In this document: positions 17,092-28,103 of the stretch, one piece after another | How positions within the stretch are numbered: position 1 is the stretch's first letter | Layout of the letters: each line of letters opens with the position of its first letter | NCBI GenBank assembly: GCA_023515795.1 | Contig: JALGPX010000005.1 | Location: 1-31,382 of the forward strand | Length of the DNA stretch: 31,382 nt | Origin: Amoeboaphelidium occidentale | Taxonomy: Eukaryota > Aphelidiomycota > Aphelidea | Direction of reading: 5' to 3' | Translations under genes and position numbers: made by a program | Notes under the pieces: model-generated | Database searches by the model: none | What the model saw: the letters and a program-made list of their open reading frames with translations, nothing else | What the model was told of the DNA's origin: nothing

Positions 17092-18140
17092 ATGGAATTA
17101 AATTCCGAAAGCATTCATTATAACAACAGACTTTTAATAGTTAAAACACTAAAGCGGAAATGGAGCAGCCAAGATTTTATGGAACTCGCAAAGCTGTGGG
17201 GCCTAAGCGAGAATCTGTTGAGGGAAGTTCAGGAAATGAGCAGAAAATCGGAGGACAGGCCAGCAAAGCTTAGTCGACCATTCGCAGATTTCCTGGTAAT
17301 ATCTAGGCGGAATAAATTAATCTTTTAAGGCTGATAAAATGAGTGTACGACATTTCTGCGACGTACTTTTGCTTGGTACATTTGAGCAAAGATACTGTTG
17401 ATTTATTCTGAGTAGATGTTCGAGTAGCAGCAAGGAAATGGTCGATATACAATATTATTAACAAAAGTAACTCAGAGGGAAAGCGGCCTGCATTGTCTGG
17501 AATTGGTCAGGAATTTTTAAACGCAAAACTGAATTACGACTGGTACATTCAATCAAGCGATCATGCTTCCAGTAATTATATTGTCGTGGTACTGAAAAGG
17601 GCTGGCGAGCTTGATGTAGTTTTTACAATGGCATATTTACCTGATGCTAATCGTTTTGCGCTGTCGTTTATATCGAGTGTTACAAAGAAATTTGCACAGA
17701 GGATATTGAACGCTTTGGCTAAATGGATGGCCGGAGGAGACTATGAAGAAGATTCAAAGGATGTTCATTTGTCTTTAGACGAAGTTTTTGATTTGATATC
17801 CCCCGTTCCAGATCAGGATGCGTTTTCCTCATCTTATGAAACAGAGAATGTAGAACCGAGCGAGCAACTTAAAAAGTCCAAATACCAAACGATATATTGC
17901 AAGGTACTTCGATACATTCTCGTCTTGCTTATCTTTTAGTTCAGTGGACCTTTTATGGGTGACACTTCAAACAAGAACTTCGACTTTGGTTTGAAGGTTT
18001 ATGGTCGAGAAATACGACGGAGTTTAGAGAAATTTTTTGGTGAAAGAGCTATAGATGATCGAATCCTTGAGGCTGTTCCTCATACAAACGATGAAGTTTC
18101 TTTCTTCGAATGTAGGCTTTCTCGAGAACAAGAGAATTAA
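17092..18140 (+). CDS. Four-exon gene of unknown function
   Basis: CDS is join(17092..17295, 17330..17375, 17416..17903, 17940..18140), giving 312 aa with introns of 34, 40 and 36 nt. All joins keep frame, and all introns are GT...AG. For intron 2 an AG three bases earlier (17412) works equally well. An in-frame ATG at 17071 could add seven residues. The N-terminus is helical (MELAKLWGLSENLLREVQEM). The middle has alternating hydrophobic strands (SNYIVVVLKRAGELDVVFTM), compatible with a small alpha/beta domain such as RWD. The C-terminal exon is charged. I do not recognise the family. The stop is six bases from the stop of convergent UTP14. Confidence 0.6.
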
Positions 18141-18146
18141 ACCGTT

Positions 18147-20777
18147 CTATTTCTTATCTTTTGGTTGCTTTACATATTTCACTGGATCAATAACAGTACC
18201 AGATTTCACTATAACTTTAGGCTTTGTACGCTTTCCTTCAATCTGAACAGGATTCCATTCCTTTCCAAGGGCTTGTTGTGCAATCGCTTCGTATTGTTGT
18301 TTCGACTGATAAGGATGAGGCACATGAGACACAACGTACTTTTGTATAAATTTCTTGTCTTTCTTCTCATTAATTATTACATTTTGCAGTTTGTAATCTT
18401 TCCTCTTCTTTGGGTCGAGGCCCTCATTCTTCTTCGGTGGCAAGATGATCTTTTTCTGCTTCTTAGGATTTACACCAGAGCCACCCCATGCGCCCCATCC
18501 CGGTAAAGTAACATCTTTTGACTTTGGTGCATCTTCATTTGTCTCCATGAGCTTTTCTTGTTCAAATTCTTCTTCCACAAGATCATCGTTAGCAAAAACT
18601 TGTTTGATCAGCTCCTTTTGTTTACCAAATTTGATAGAGGATGCTTTTGAAGGAACTATCACTACAGTTTCATCTTCATCTACCTCTGAATTATCTTCCT
18701 GGACCTTAAGTGGAGCAAGTTGTGCAGTTTTCTCAATTTTAACTTTCAACTTCTTTGCTCTAGAATCATCATCCTTTGCGTTAGAATCTTGGACAAGGGA
18801 AGTAGCAGAATGAACTCCAATACTTTTTAAAGACGTCGAAAGCCAAGGATTGCTGCTGCTTTCATGTTCTTCCGTGTTATTTTCAAAACATTCAATAAAG
18901 TCTTTCTTAACAACGTCTGCAATCTTCAGTTTCTTTTCCGAACGCTCCTGTTCTTCTTGCATAGCTTCAAAAGCTCGCTTAGTTTTCCTCTTCTTCTGCT
19001 CCTTCTTTGGCTTTTCGGTTTCCGCCTTTTCTTGCGACTGTTCTTGTTCGGCAGTTTCATCTTCAATAGGCTTTTCATAATAAGGATCATCTTCGGTATT
19101 TTTCTTCTGCTTCTGTGTAGTTGAGCTAGATGAAGGACCAAATAATAATCTCCCAGTATTACTATCGTCTTTCATAGAGTTTGAACCATTCAAGTCATCA
19201 GCCATTTCATCGACCCTGTTTGCAGCGTCGAGACGTTGCTGTTCCATTGCATTCTTCATAAACTTCATTGCAAAGATTCCCTTCTTTGGCTGCTCTTCAT
19301 TATTCTTCAATTCAGAGCTAATCTTGGCCAACTCTTCAGCTTCGTCGATCTCCTCCTTTTCATCAAGAGAATCGTAATCTGAATCATCTTTGGATTTGAT
19401 TTTTTTCATCAGTTCTTCGTGCCTGTTTATCTGATCCATAACAGCTTCTCTAGTTTCCTCATCGTGTTTTAAGCCCATAAGATTCTTGGCCCATTTACTT
19501 CCACTTTTATGTCTCAGAGACATTCTTTCCAAAGCGCGACGTTTTTCTAACTCCTCGGCATCATTTTCTACTCCGTCATCTTCCAATGCAGCCAAACGCT
19601 CTTTATCTTTCTTCTTGATCTTTCTGTATTTTCTGGATTTAATCTTAGCCGCTCTCTTCTCCTTTTGTTCTGCATAGAATAACAAAGCCCTCATTTTACG
19701 CATTTCTTCTCGCTGCGCTTTCAATTCTTCTGGATCTAATTTGTTCATCAATAGTTCTTCTTCTGCTTTTACAATATCAGCCTCAGTTTTCAATCCAGCA
19801 TCTTCAAGGATTCTTTCAATATCCTTCTCTAAATCATTGGATGCCTCGATGTTCCCAAGACTCTTGTTACTCACAACATGATCTAATGGCGCGTTCAAAG
19901 GGAAACTTAAAGATTCTTCCTTCCTGTTCTTTTGTACAACTGGTAACCATTTGCTGATTTCTTTACTTGCTGTCTCATAGGCAGCGATACGCTCAAGTTT
20001 CTCGATATGAGCATGAGGAAGCGGTGCACTGACGAGAGCTTGCCGTTTCTTTTTCTTGTTAACCTCTCGTACCTGTGATTTCAAGCGAGACAATGAATTT
20101 GAGTCATCGACGGTATTTACCAAATCCTCCAAAGATAATTCGCTCTTGTTAGTTCTCAAATTGAATTCTCCCTCATACGCTTCGTCCAAATTTGCTTGTT
20201 CTTCATCAGCGGAGAATGCGTCACCGGTTTCTAATTCATTATTCTGCAATATCTTGCTGAGGTCGATATCATTATCTTCTTCATCCGAAAACTCTGGCAT
20301 GTCTTCGTCTTGAGATTCTTCATCTGAGCTTTGTGACCTTGGCATGATATCAGCGACAGTAATCGCCTTAGGCTTCACAGATTCTACATCTCCATCCTTA
20401 AACATTTCAGAGATATCCATTGCATCAGGGTCATCCTCAAAATCAGAATCTTCTTCCTCCTCTTTATCCGCGCCTTTCGCGCCAAAATAATCACCAAACC
20501 GTTCATCGTCGCTTTCATTGAATGCAGAATCTTCTGATATTTCTTCATCGTTCTGAGCGTCTATTTGAACATCCTGAATTTCGTAATTGTCTACGCCAGT
20601 GATCTTTGATATATCATCATTATCTGCACCAACATCTTCATAAACATCCAAACCCACAAAATCATTTCGCTTTCGCGTATTTTTGCTGCCTTTGTTGTTC
20701 CTTTTGTCCTTATTCTTTTCATCAGCCCCAAAGTACGAAGAAGCGAATGGCTTTGGTGTTGAATAAACTCGTGGCAT
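18147..20777 (-). CDS. UTP14: U3 snoRNP / SSU processome component UTP14
   Basis: An 876-aa, very acidic and Lys-rich nucleolar protein with no introns. Family marks include an N-terminal DVYEDV stretch after a basic leader, KSGSKWAKNLMGLKHDEETREA in the middle (the conserved SKWAK block), and LPGWGAWGGSGV near residue 755, the diagnostic GWGxWGG motif, followed by basic C-terminal blocks including FIQKYVVSHVPHPY. UTP14 activates the DEAH helicase Dhr1 in 18S pre-rRNA processing. Length matches the 800-900 aa norm. Convergent with the unknown gene at 17092, only six bases apart. Confidence 0.93.
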   Translation of the reverse strand: MPRVYSTPKPFASSYFGADEKNKDKRNNKGSKNTRKRNDFVGLDVYEDVGADNDDISKITGVDNYEIQDVQIDAQNDEEISEDSAFNESDDERFGDYFGAKGADKEEEEDSDFEDDPDAMDISEMFKDGDVESVKPKAITVADIMPRSQSSDEESQDEDMPEFSDEEDNDIDLSKILQNNELETGDAFSADEEQANLDEAYEGEFNLRTNKSELSLEDLVNTVDDSNSLSRLKSQVREVNKKKKRQALVSAPLPHAHIEKLERIAAYETASKEISKWLPVVQKNRKEESLSFPLNAPLDHVVSNKSLGNIEASNDLEKDIERILEDAGLKTEADIVKAEEELLMNKLDPEELKAQREEMRKMRALLFYAEQKEKRAAKIKSRKYRKIKKKDKERLAALEDDGVENDAEELEKRRALERMSLRHKSGSKWAKNLMGLKHDEETREAVMDQINRHEELMKKIKSKDDSDYDSLDEKEEIDEAEELAKISSELKNNEEQPKKGIFAMKFMKNAMEQQRLDAANRVDEMADDLNGSNSMKDDSNTGRLLFGPSSSSTTQKQKKNTEDDPYYEKPIEDETAEQEQSQEKAETEKPKKEQKKRKTKRAFEAMQEEQERSEKKLKIADVVKKDFIECFENNTEEHESSSNPWLSTSLKSIGVHSATSLVQDSNAKDDDSRAKKLKVKIEKTAQLAPLKVQEDNSEVDEDETVVIVPSKASSIKFGKQKELIKQVFANDDLVEEEFEQEKLMETNEDAPKSKDVTLPGWGAWGGSGVNPKKQKKIILPPKKNEGLDPKKRKDYKLQNVIINEKKDKKFIQKYVVSHVPHPYQSKQQYEAIAQQALGKEWNPVQIEGKRTKPKVIVKSGTVIDPVKYVKQPKDKK

Positions 20778-20951
20778 TTGTGTCGCTGTGATTGTCGCAA
20801 AAATCAGGAAAAGCGTTTCGAAGTCAGAACCTGCCTTATGGAAGTTGCGCTTCTTTACTTTAAGAAGAGAATGGATTTTATTTAACCCTTTGTAGACTTG
20901 AGAATTATTAAAATCCCCCTAAACCATCAGAACTGCGAGATCGTAAGGAAG

Positions 20952-21219
20952 TTACCAAAAGATTGCCCAAATCCATCCGACAAAAGGAATGAATAGCTGC
21001 AAAAGCCCAATAAGAACATCAGCAAAATCGTTATTCAAAGCGCCTAGAATGATGACTCCAACCCCAAAGAAGAAGAGATTCACGACACCGCAGATAATTG
21101 TGATGGTTTTATCCGCATGAGAAGGGACCTTTCAAATAAGACTCATGAGCTAACGGTATTTAAAGTACTTGTAACCCAACGATCTTTGTTTTAAGCGAAG
21201 TGAACAGGTCTCCAGCCAT
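20952..21219 (-). CDS. Small two-helix membrane protein (75 aa), spliced
   Basis: CDS is complement(20952..21128, 21169..21219). Exon 1 encodes MAGDLFTSLKTKIVGLQ; a 40-nt intron (21129-21168, GTACTT...GAAAG) leads in frame to VPSHADKTI and two hydrophobic segments (ICGVVNLFFFGVGVIIL and VLIGLLQLFIPFVGWIWAIFW). The pattern NLFxxGVG...G.LQL...GWIWAI is that of widespread eukaryotic small two-TM proteins of unknown function (stum/Spec3-like and related families). The final aromatic residue is followed at once by the stop. A 36-codon frame (21191-21301) overlaps its start. About 170 bp lie on each side with no other gene seen. Confidence 0.72.
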
Positions 21220-21390
21220 CAATTTGTTTGTTTGCAAAGAAAGCGTCGGCCGAAGCAAAGTCAATCTTCTTTGCTAAAGCTGTTTCAACTGAACCTAACA
21301 TGCTAATATTCAAGCAGAAGTAAAAAAGGCTATGATTACTTTGGATCTTATCGTATTGTGATATCATAGTCCATTATATGCCAATCTATT

Positions 21391-22612
<1,222 letters not shown>

Positions 22613-22654
22613 TGTTCACTCTCCGTTGAAAATTAATTGGATTTGAGATTTCTA

Positions 22655-24243
22655 TTATTGCATATTTGCGCTGGCCTCAGTTTCCTTCAAGTAAGCGTCC
22701 CAAAGCGAAACGATCTATGAAACGTATTAATTCACTTCTTAATTGTAAAACATTACCTGTGTCTGATTCTTTAACATACTTTCCAGATAGCTTTGAAGTG
22801 CTGCGTGCACATCTTCTACCTTTTCTTTTTCGAACATGTCTAGCTCTTCTTTAAGTAATTTGCTTATGTCTTCAAACTCTTTCTTTGTTGCGACAACGCG
22901 CGATTCTCCTTCCAAGATATCAGATTCGATTTGAGCAATCTTGTCTGCTTTTGTCTTTGGATTCAATTTAGTCTTTTCTAGATTTATCTTATTCTTTGCC
23001 AGAGTTTGTTCAGCAGTTTGCCATGACTGATACGCTTTTGTCCTGGATCCCATTGCATTCTTTACAGAACCCATGATTCGAATATACTCATCCAAAGTAT
23101 TTCCCAAGAAACACACATCTGACACAGCCTGTTTCTCATGCAAGTCTTTCAACTTCTTTTGTGCCTCTCCAAATGTTCTTAAATGCGTTTCTGCAGATTT
23201 GTTGATTTCTGATGTGGACAAACCGATCATGCTTTCACCAAACTCAAGGGTGCAGTCAGCTAGGGCTACAAAAATATGAGAGAATTCACGTAAAGTAATC
23301 AACCTTCACGATTCTTAATTACACCATCGATGGCTTTTGCAACAGATTTCAACTGAGATTCCATTTGATCAATGTAAATCCTCTTCTGTTCAAAATAATC
23401 ATCAACCTCAGTGGTCTTTGTGAAACTACCAGAAAACGAGACAGCATCACCAAACTTCGACATGAATGAACTTTTGCCCTTCTTCTCTTGCATCTCTGAC
23501 TGTAAATTATCAGATTCCAAGAAAAGCTTGAAGCTATTGTCCTTGCTGAGGATCGGATGAGCTGAAATCTTCTTTAGCATTCTGTCCAGTAAAAGACGCC
23601 TGTTCTCTACAAAAGCCTCATCAAAACGACCTAAATAGAAGCATTACTTAAATAAAACATGTGATCATTTACCCATCGCGTGCTTTTCTGGCGGAGGAGG
23701 CACAATAACGCCTGGATTATTTGCCAATAACTGCTGATACAACCACAAGAATTCATTAAATCTCCTCTGAACAGAAAATTCAGACTCTTTGAACTGCGGT
23801 AGCGATGTTTCTGTTTGGACCTTGTATGTCGTGTGTTTGTTCATTCCATCGCCAACAGTGACAGGCTCAACCACTTTAACTTTAATATCAGCGCTGCCCT
23901 TCGCTTCCATAATTGAAATTGAAGCCTTTCCAAATGCGTTCGATAGAACAGACGCTGCGGTATTGTCCCGCTCCTCTCGAATTGACGAATTCATGTCGCG
24001 ATTTTGGTATGCGCCTTCTTCTTCAGTTGTGAGCATCGATGAATCTTCCTGTCCCAATGACTTCATAGACTTTAGGGGCGAAGTCGAAGTTGCACCGGAC
24101 AGATAACCAGAATTATGACTCTCAGCGAAAGGATTGTGTTCCAAATCCAGAGGATCATCAGCTGTGGCACTCAAAAGCGGTTTTGTGGTCGAAGAGACGT
24201 TCGTAGTCGAAAGCAAAGATTCTTTAAAGTCTTCTGAAGACAT
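22655..24243 (-). CDS. PX-BAR sorting nexin (Vps5/SNX1-like)
   Basis: CDS is complement(22655..22714, 22757..23265, 23304..23630, 23673..24243), giving 488 aa, with introns of 42, 38 and 42 nt. The ATG at 24243 is preferred to the open frame further up, which lacks homology. Residues 1-100 are acidic and disordered (DDPLDLEHNPF). The PX domain is about 105-205, with RRFNEFLWLYQQL and PPPPEKHAMGRF for PI3P binding, then ENRR and an SNX-BAR helical region to the end. The layout fits retromer subunit Vps5/SNX1; SNX4-type is the alternative. Its start is 53 bp from a divergent gene. Confidence 0.88.
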
Positions 24244-24296
24244 TTTTTTTTGTATGCGGAAAGAAGAGTGGCGCTTTTTTTCCTGTAGAGAAAAAG

Positions 24297-25496
24297 ATGT
24301 CAGGAACTGGCGGATCAAAGGAACGGTAAGTTTAGCTTGTTAGCCCTTTTGTTTAATGACTTTTATTGTGTAGCCCAGAGAACTTAAGAAGAGATTCTGG
24401 CTCAGTGAGTGGTAGGCATGATGTTTATCCACCGGGAAGGCCAAGCTATGGTCAGCGCGGTTACGAAAGAGAATATCCACCTCCACATCCTTCTTACAGA
24501 GAGCGACCTATGTATTACGGAAGAGGTCGAGGAAGAGGCACACCATATTCCGCAAGGCCGCCGCCTCCTCATATTGATAGCGCACCATCTCCTTATGAGC
24601 ATCGAAGAGAAAGCAGAGGCGATTTCGAACATCATCAGCCAAGGCATGACGCAGGACCATATTCTGCAAGAACACCTTCATTATCCGCTTCGAATTTTGG
24701 AAGATACGCACGAGAATATCCTGATCCCTATGGTCCTGGCAGTGAACGCAGATATTCAGGTGTTCCTCCACAACCTGATCCTTATTACTCTGGTGGTCCG
24801 AATTCAAGAAATCCCAGAAACTATGGATATGATTATGAGTATACTAGGAATATCAGACCACATGAGTCAGTTTCTGCTCCACAGTCTGCTGCTGTTTACA
24901 GTGATTTCGAACCTGGAGAATATCAGGAACATTATGATGAGCATTATCGACGCCATGACGAACAGCAATATCGAAGAACTTCTGCTTATGATTATCAAGG
25001 TATGGATATGTATAATGCTCGACCAAGAGGCGCTTATGGACAGCATTGGCCGCCTCCACAGTCTGGCACGAATGATCCTTTTTATTCTGAAAGTAAACCG
25101 CAAAAGTCTGAACAAGACCATTTAGTTACGTCTCCTCTTGAACCCAAAGCTCAAACGAAACCGAAGGAACCAGTTGCGCCTCCTGTTGAGATGGTGCATC
25201 AAGCAACAATGGAGCATGAAAGTAACAATACTAAACTGAAACAAGAACTACCGGAATTTCTGAGGAGCGAATGGGCTTCCAAAGAAACGGAGCAGTTGAA
25301 AGAATCGCATGAAAAGTCTCTGAAAGCTATTGAAGAAGAGATCAAGCTAGCTAACGAATCAAGGAAGGCTCAGTTTGAACTTCGAATGGCTGAGCTTGAG
25401 GTACAGAAGATGGATTCTATGCTACTCCTAGCTCAAAAACAAATGGCCTCTTTCTTAGATCATGGAGAAGTTGTTGATTTATCTTCTGCAATTTAA
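24297..25496 (+). CDS. R/G/P/Y-rich low-complexity protein with C-terminal coiled coil
   Basis: CDS is join(24297..24325, 24374..25496), giving 383 aa. A tiny first exon (MSGTGGSKE plus two bases) and a 48-nt intron bring the long frame into phase at R-PENLRRDSGS. Residues about 20-240 are rich in Arg, Gly, Pro, Tyr and His (for example MYYGRGRGRGTPY), like RGG/YG RNA-binding or condensate-forming proteins. Residues 285-365 form a charged coiled coil. The last residues are SFLDHGEVVDLSSAI. No named family recognised. It shares a 53-bp intergenic promoter with the sorting nexin and lies 39 bp upstream of LRP1. Confidence 0.75.
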
Positions 25497-25535
25497 TGTT
25501 GATGCGCCAACATTTTTTCAAGAATTGTCAAAGTC

Positions 25536-26008
25536 ATGAGTTCATCCGATAGTTTACACGAAGATGTCCTAAAGACTCTGAAAGCACTTACAAGCACAAC
25601 AGATAAGATCGACGAACAATTATCAGTTCTTTACAAACACCAGAATGTATCTGAAATTACGGAGGGCATGGATCTGATGGATGAATCGAAATTACTACTT
25701 TTATTGACATATGCATTAAACAGTCTTGTATTTGGTACCTTTTCACGATTTGCATTCCTTTAATCTTACGCGTAGTATACCTTCGACTGAGTGCAGAAGA
25801 TCCATCAAAGCATGAAGTCATGAATGAGATTAAGCGCGTAAAAGAATACATCGAAAAAGCAAAGTCAGTCGAGGCAAGCAGGAAAGGACGTAAGAAACTC
25901 AGTGGTAAAGTTCGCTAACTTTTATGTTTAGCCAAAAGCAGAGTTGATCAAAGCGCAGCGAAACGAATTGTGAAGCATTACACGGAAACTTCAAGCAAAG
26001 AACAGTAA
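25536..26008 (+). CDS. LRP1/Rrp47/C1D family nuclear exosome cofactor
   Basis: CDS is join(25536..25734, 25776..25904, 25932..26008), giving 134 aa. The Sas10/C1D domain is clear once spliced: LLLLLTYALNSLVF joins VYLRLSAEDPSKHEVMNEI across a 41-nt intron, and KKLSA joins KSRVDQSAAKRIVKHYTE across a 27-nt intron (25905-25931, GTAAAG...TTTAG with CTAAC). If the 27-nt intron were kept, the protein would stop after KVR and lose the conserved RVDxxAAKR end. The protein helps the nuclear exosome (Rrp6) trim 5.8S rRNA and snoRNAs. Usual length is 130-190 aa. Confidence 0.9.
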
Positions 26009-26123
26009 CCCATCGGCACAGACAGTAAGGTCAAATGCCGTCAATGATTTCACTTATTTCTATAATAAACAAACTTTCAGTTCATAACTGAACCGTTTTA
26101 CTCATTTTCTGTTGAACGATCAG

Positions 26124-26774
26124 ATGGAAGAAGTTTTGGCTCAGCCTGTTGCCACCAAAGAAACCTCGACAAAACAAGAAGCCCCAAAGTTCGCGCCTGT
26201 GTCAATTAAAGACGCCAAGAAGGCGGGCGATAATCTTTACAGAAGAGTTCTAATTCCGCCGCATCGTATTGCACCTCTGAAAGCGAATTGGATGGACATT
26301 TACACGCCACTCGTAGAGCAGATGTTCCTTCAGGTGCGCTTCAACACGAGGACAAAGACTGTAGAAATAAGAACATCAGATGACACGCCTGATATTGCAT
26401 ACTTACAGAAGGCTGCTGATTTCGTTCATGCTTTTGCCTTAGGCTTTGCACCATCAGATGCGATCGCTTTAGTGCGTTTAGATGATTTATACATTGAGTC
26501 CTTCGAGATCAAAGATGTCAAGACATTACACGGTGATCACTTAGCCAGAGCCATCGGTCGTATCGCTGGTAAAGATGGGAAAACACGATTCACTATTGAG
26601 AATGCTAGCAAAACTAGAATTGTTCTGGCAGATACTAAGATCCATATTTTGGGCTCATTTCAGAACATTAAAGTTGCCAGAGATGCAATCTGTAGTCTTA
26701 TTTTGGGTTCACCTCCAGGAAAAGTTTATGCGACTCTGAGGAATGTTGCATCAAGAATGAGAGAAAGATTTTAA
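26124..26774 (+). CDS. PNO1: PNO1/DIM2, KH-domain small-subunit assembly factor
   Basis: A 216-aa protein from ATG 26124; the frame is open a few codons earlier without an ATG. A charged N-terminus is followed by YRRVLIPPHRIAPLKANWMDIY, the degenerate KH1 domain, then the Dim2 KH2 domain with DHLARAIGRIAGKDGKTRF (GxxG-type loop) and the conserved tail KVYATLRNVASRMRERF. This protein holds the 3' end of pre-18S rRNA and recruits Nob1 and Dim1. Length is slightly below the typical 240-270 aa because the N-terminal tail is short. Its stop is 19 bases from that of convergent ERV46. Confidence 0.95.
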   Translation: MEEVLAQPVATKETSTKQEAPKFAPVSIKDAKKAGDNLYRRVLIPPHRIAPLKANWMDIYTPLVEQMFLQVRFNTRTKTVEIRTSDDTPDIAYLQKAADFVHAFALGFAPSDAIALVRLDDLYIESFEIKDVKTLHGDHLARAIGRIAGKDGKTRFTIENASKTRIVLADTKIHILGSFQNIKVARDAICSLILGSPPGKVYATLRNVASRMRERF

Positions 26775-26793
26775 TAGAAAACTAATAAGTTGT

Positions 26794-27978
26794 TCAATTC
26801 AGCTTTCCCAGTTCGATCTTCTTGGCGAGAGTCCTTTCAGCAGAATATATAAAAGTATCGAGTAATCGCGCAACTGCGAATATTCCACCTGTGATCGCAC
26901 AGACTTCTGTCAGAAAGGAGGAAAATGACTGTTTCGTTTCAGTGTAAATCACCATCATTGGGGAAATGTCATAGCTGAAGAATATTCCGGGAATGGAGTT
27001 TTCTGTTGGTGGCTTTTCGTATTCAGTGACAGCGAATTGATTTGTAGACAGCTCAGTGCCATTCAGGTATTTGATTCTTGTTGGCACAACTTTGATGTAA
27101 TACTGAAAGAAAACAGTGCCTTGAAATAAGATCTCAACTATGCAAAATTTACCTTTGTCTTTAGCCTCCTTGTAGTAACCGTCTAATGGATTGCGCATTC
27201 CAGGATAAGCGTCGCCAAAGGAAAGAGAGTTGATGCTATGCGTGAAGTGAAAGTCCTTTAAATGATCAGCAATAGACTGAATGTCATGAACGTGGTAGCT
27301 CTGATGCTGATAACTTTTTCCCGGTGCGAAATGAAAGTTACCAGAGACTTTGTTGACATCGACTGAACCATAAATCACACAACCTTCATGCTTTCCAAAG
27401 TCTGCGTCCTGATTCCATCCTTCTGCGACACATTGTTTGATATTCGAGTAATTACCAACAGACCAGTTCATTCGAGCATAAGCTGCTCTGACTTCTTCAC
27501 AAGTATTGCAACATCCGCTTGGAGGAGGTTTGGCGCCATAACAATCACCGCAAGCTTCTCCTACCGCAGTTTCCTCGTCAGGGCCTCCTTTCTGGTTTAC
27601 AAAATGTTCTTCTTCGTGGTTATGCTCTGTTTCTACTACGCCAATAGGATTGCCCCACTGATCCAGTCGATGCTTGTGCATGGTCTTTCGTAAATCATTC
27701 TGCTGCTCGCCGGCAACGTCCATAACGTCCATGTTCAGTAGATTGCATGGGATACTGGCAAAGGTCATGTTCACATTTATCTTAAGCCTTTCTCTTCTAG
27801 TATTATCAACAATTAGCTCAGGGACAATATGGACAGTCCTGTAGTCCAGATACTCGGCAATTATCAAAATTAAAATAGTGAACATTGAAGTCAGAGAGAT
27901 TATTGCACCGGAGTTCGTCTTTACTTTAAAGTCGTCCAGTGGTTTTGCGTAGGCATCGAATTCTTTAAGTTTGTTCAT
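26794..27978 (-). CDS. ERV46: COPII cargo receptor ERV46 / ERGIC3
   Basis: The proposed CDS is complement(26794..27119, 27153..27978), giving 383 aa. The start at 27978 (MNKLKEFDAYAKPLDDFKVKT) matches the family; the frame upstream is spurious. TM1 is about residues 27-45, followed by a large lumenal domain with the conserved Cys block CGDCYGA...GCCNTCEEV, then FHFAPGKSYQ and FQYYIKVVPT, and TM2 near the C-terminus (AITGGIFAVARLLDTFIY). A 33-nt segment (27120-27152) with GT...AG ends is a multiple of three and has no stop; removing it restores DKGTVFFQYYIK. The protein cycles between ER and Golgi with Erv41. Without splicing the protein would have 11 more residues. Confidence 0.92.
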   Translation of the reverse strand: MNKLKEFDAYAKPLDDFKVKTNSGAIISLTSMFTILILIIAEYLDYRTVHIVPELIVDNTRRERLKINVNMTFASIPCNLLNMDVMDVAGEQQNDLRKTMHKHRLDQWGNPIGVVETEHNHEEEHFVNQKGGPDEETAVGEACGDCYGAKPPPSGCCNTCEEVRAAYARMNWSVGNYSNIKQCVAEGWNQDADFGKHEGCVIYGSVDVNKVSGNFHFAPGKSYQHQSYHVHDIQSIADHLKDFHFTHSINSLSFGDAYPGMRNPLDGYYKEAKDKGKFCIVEILFQGTVFFQYYIKVVPTRIKYLNGTELSTNQFAVTEYEKPPTENSIPGIFFSYDISPMMVIYTETKQSFSSFLTEVCAITGGIFAVARLLDTFIYSAERTLAKKIELGKLN

Positions 27979-28103
27979 GTTCTTTGATTCTCTGCAAAGG
28001 ACAAATTCCAAAAGCGAGTGGAATTGTTTCAGCTCAAAGGGGCGAGACACGAATGCATTTGATATGATGGCACTTTCAAAAACAATATATTTCAACAATT
28101 AAT

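Noticed and set aside
24402..25125. Several long alternative frames on both strands across the R/G/P/Y-rich gene
   Set aside because: They are shadows produced by its repetitive codon composition; only one frame joins to the spliced ATG exon and extends into a coiled coil.
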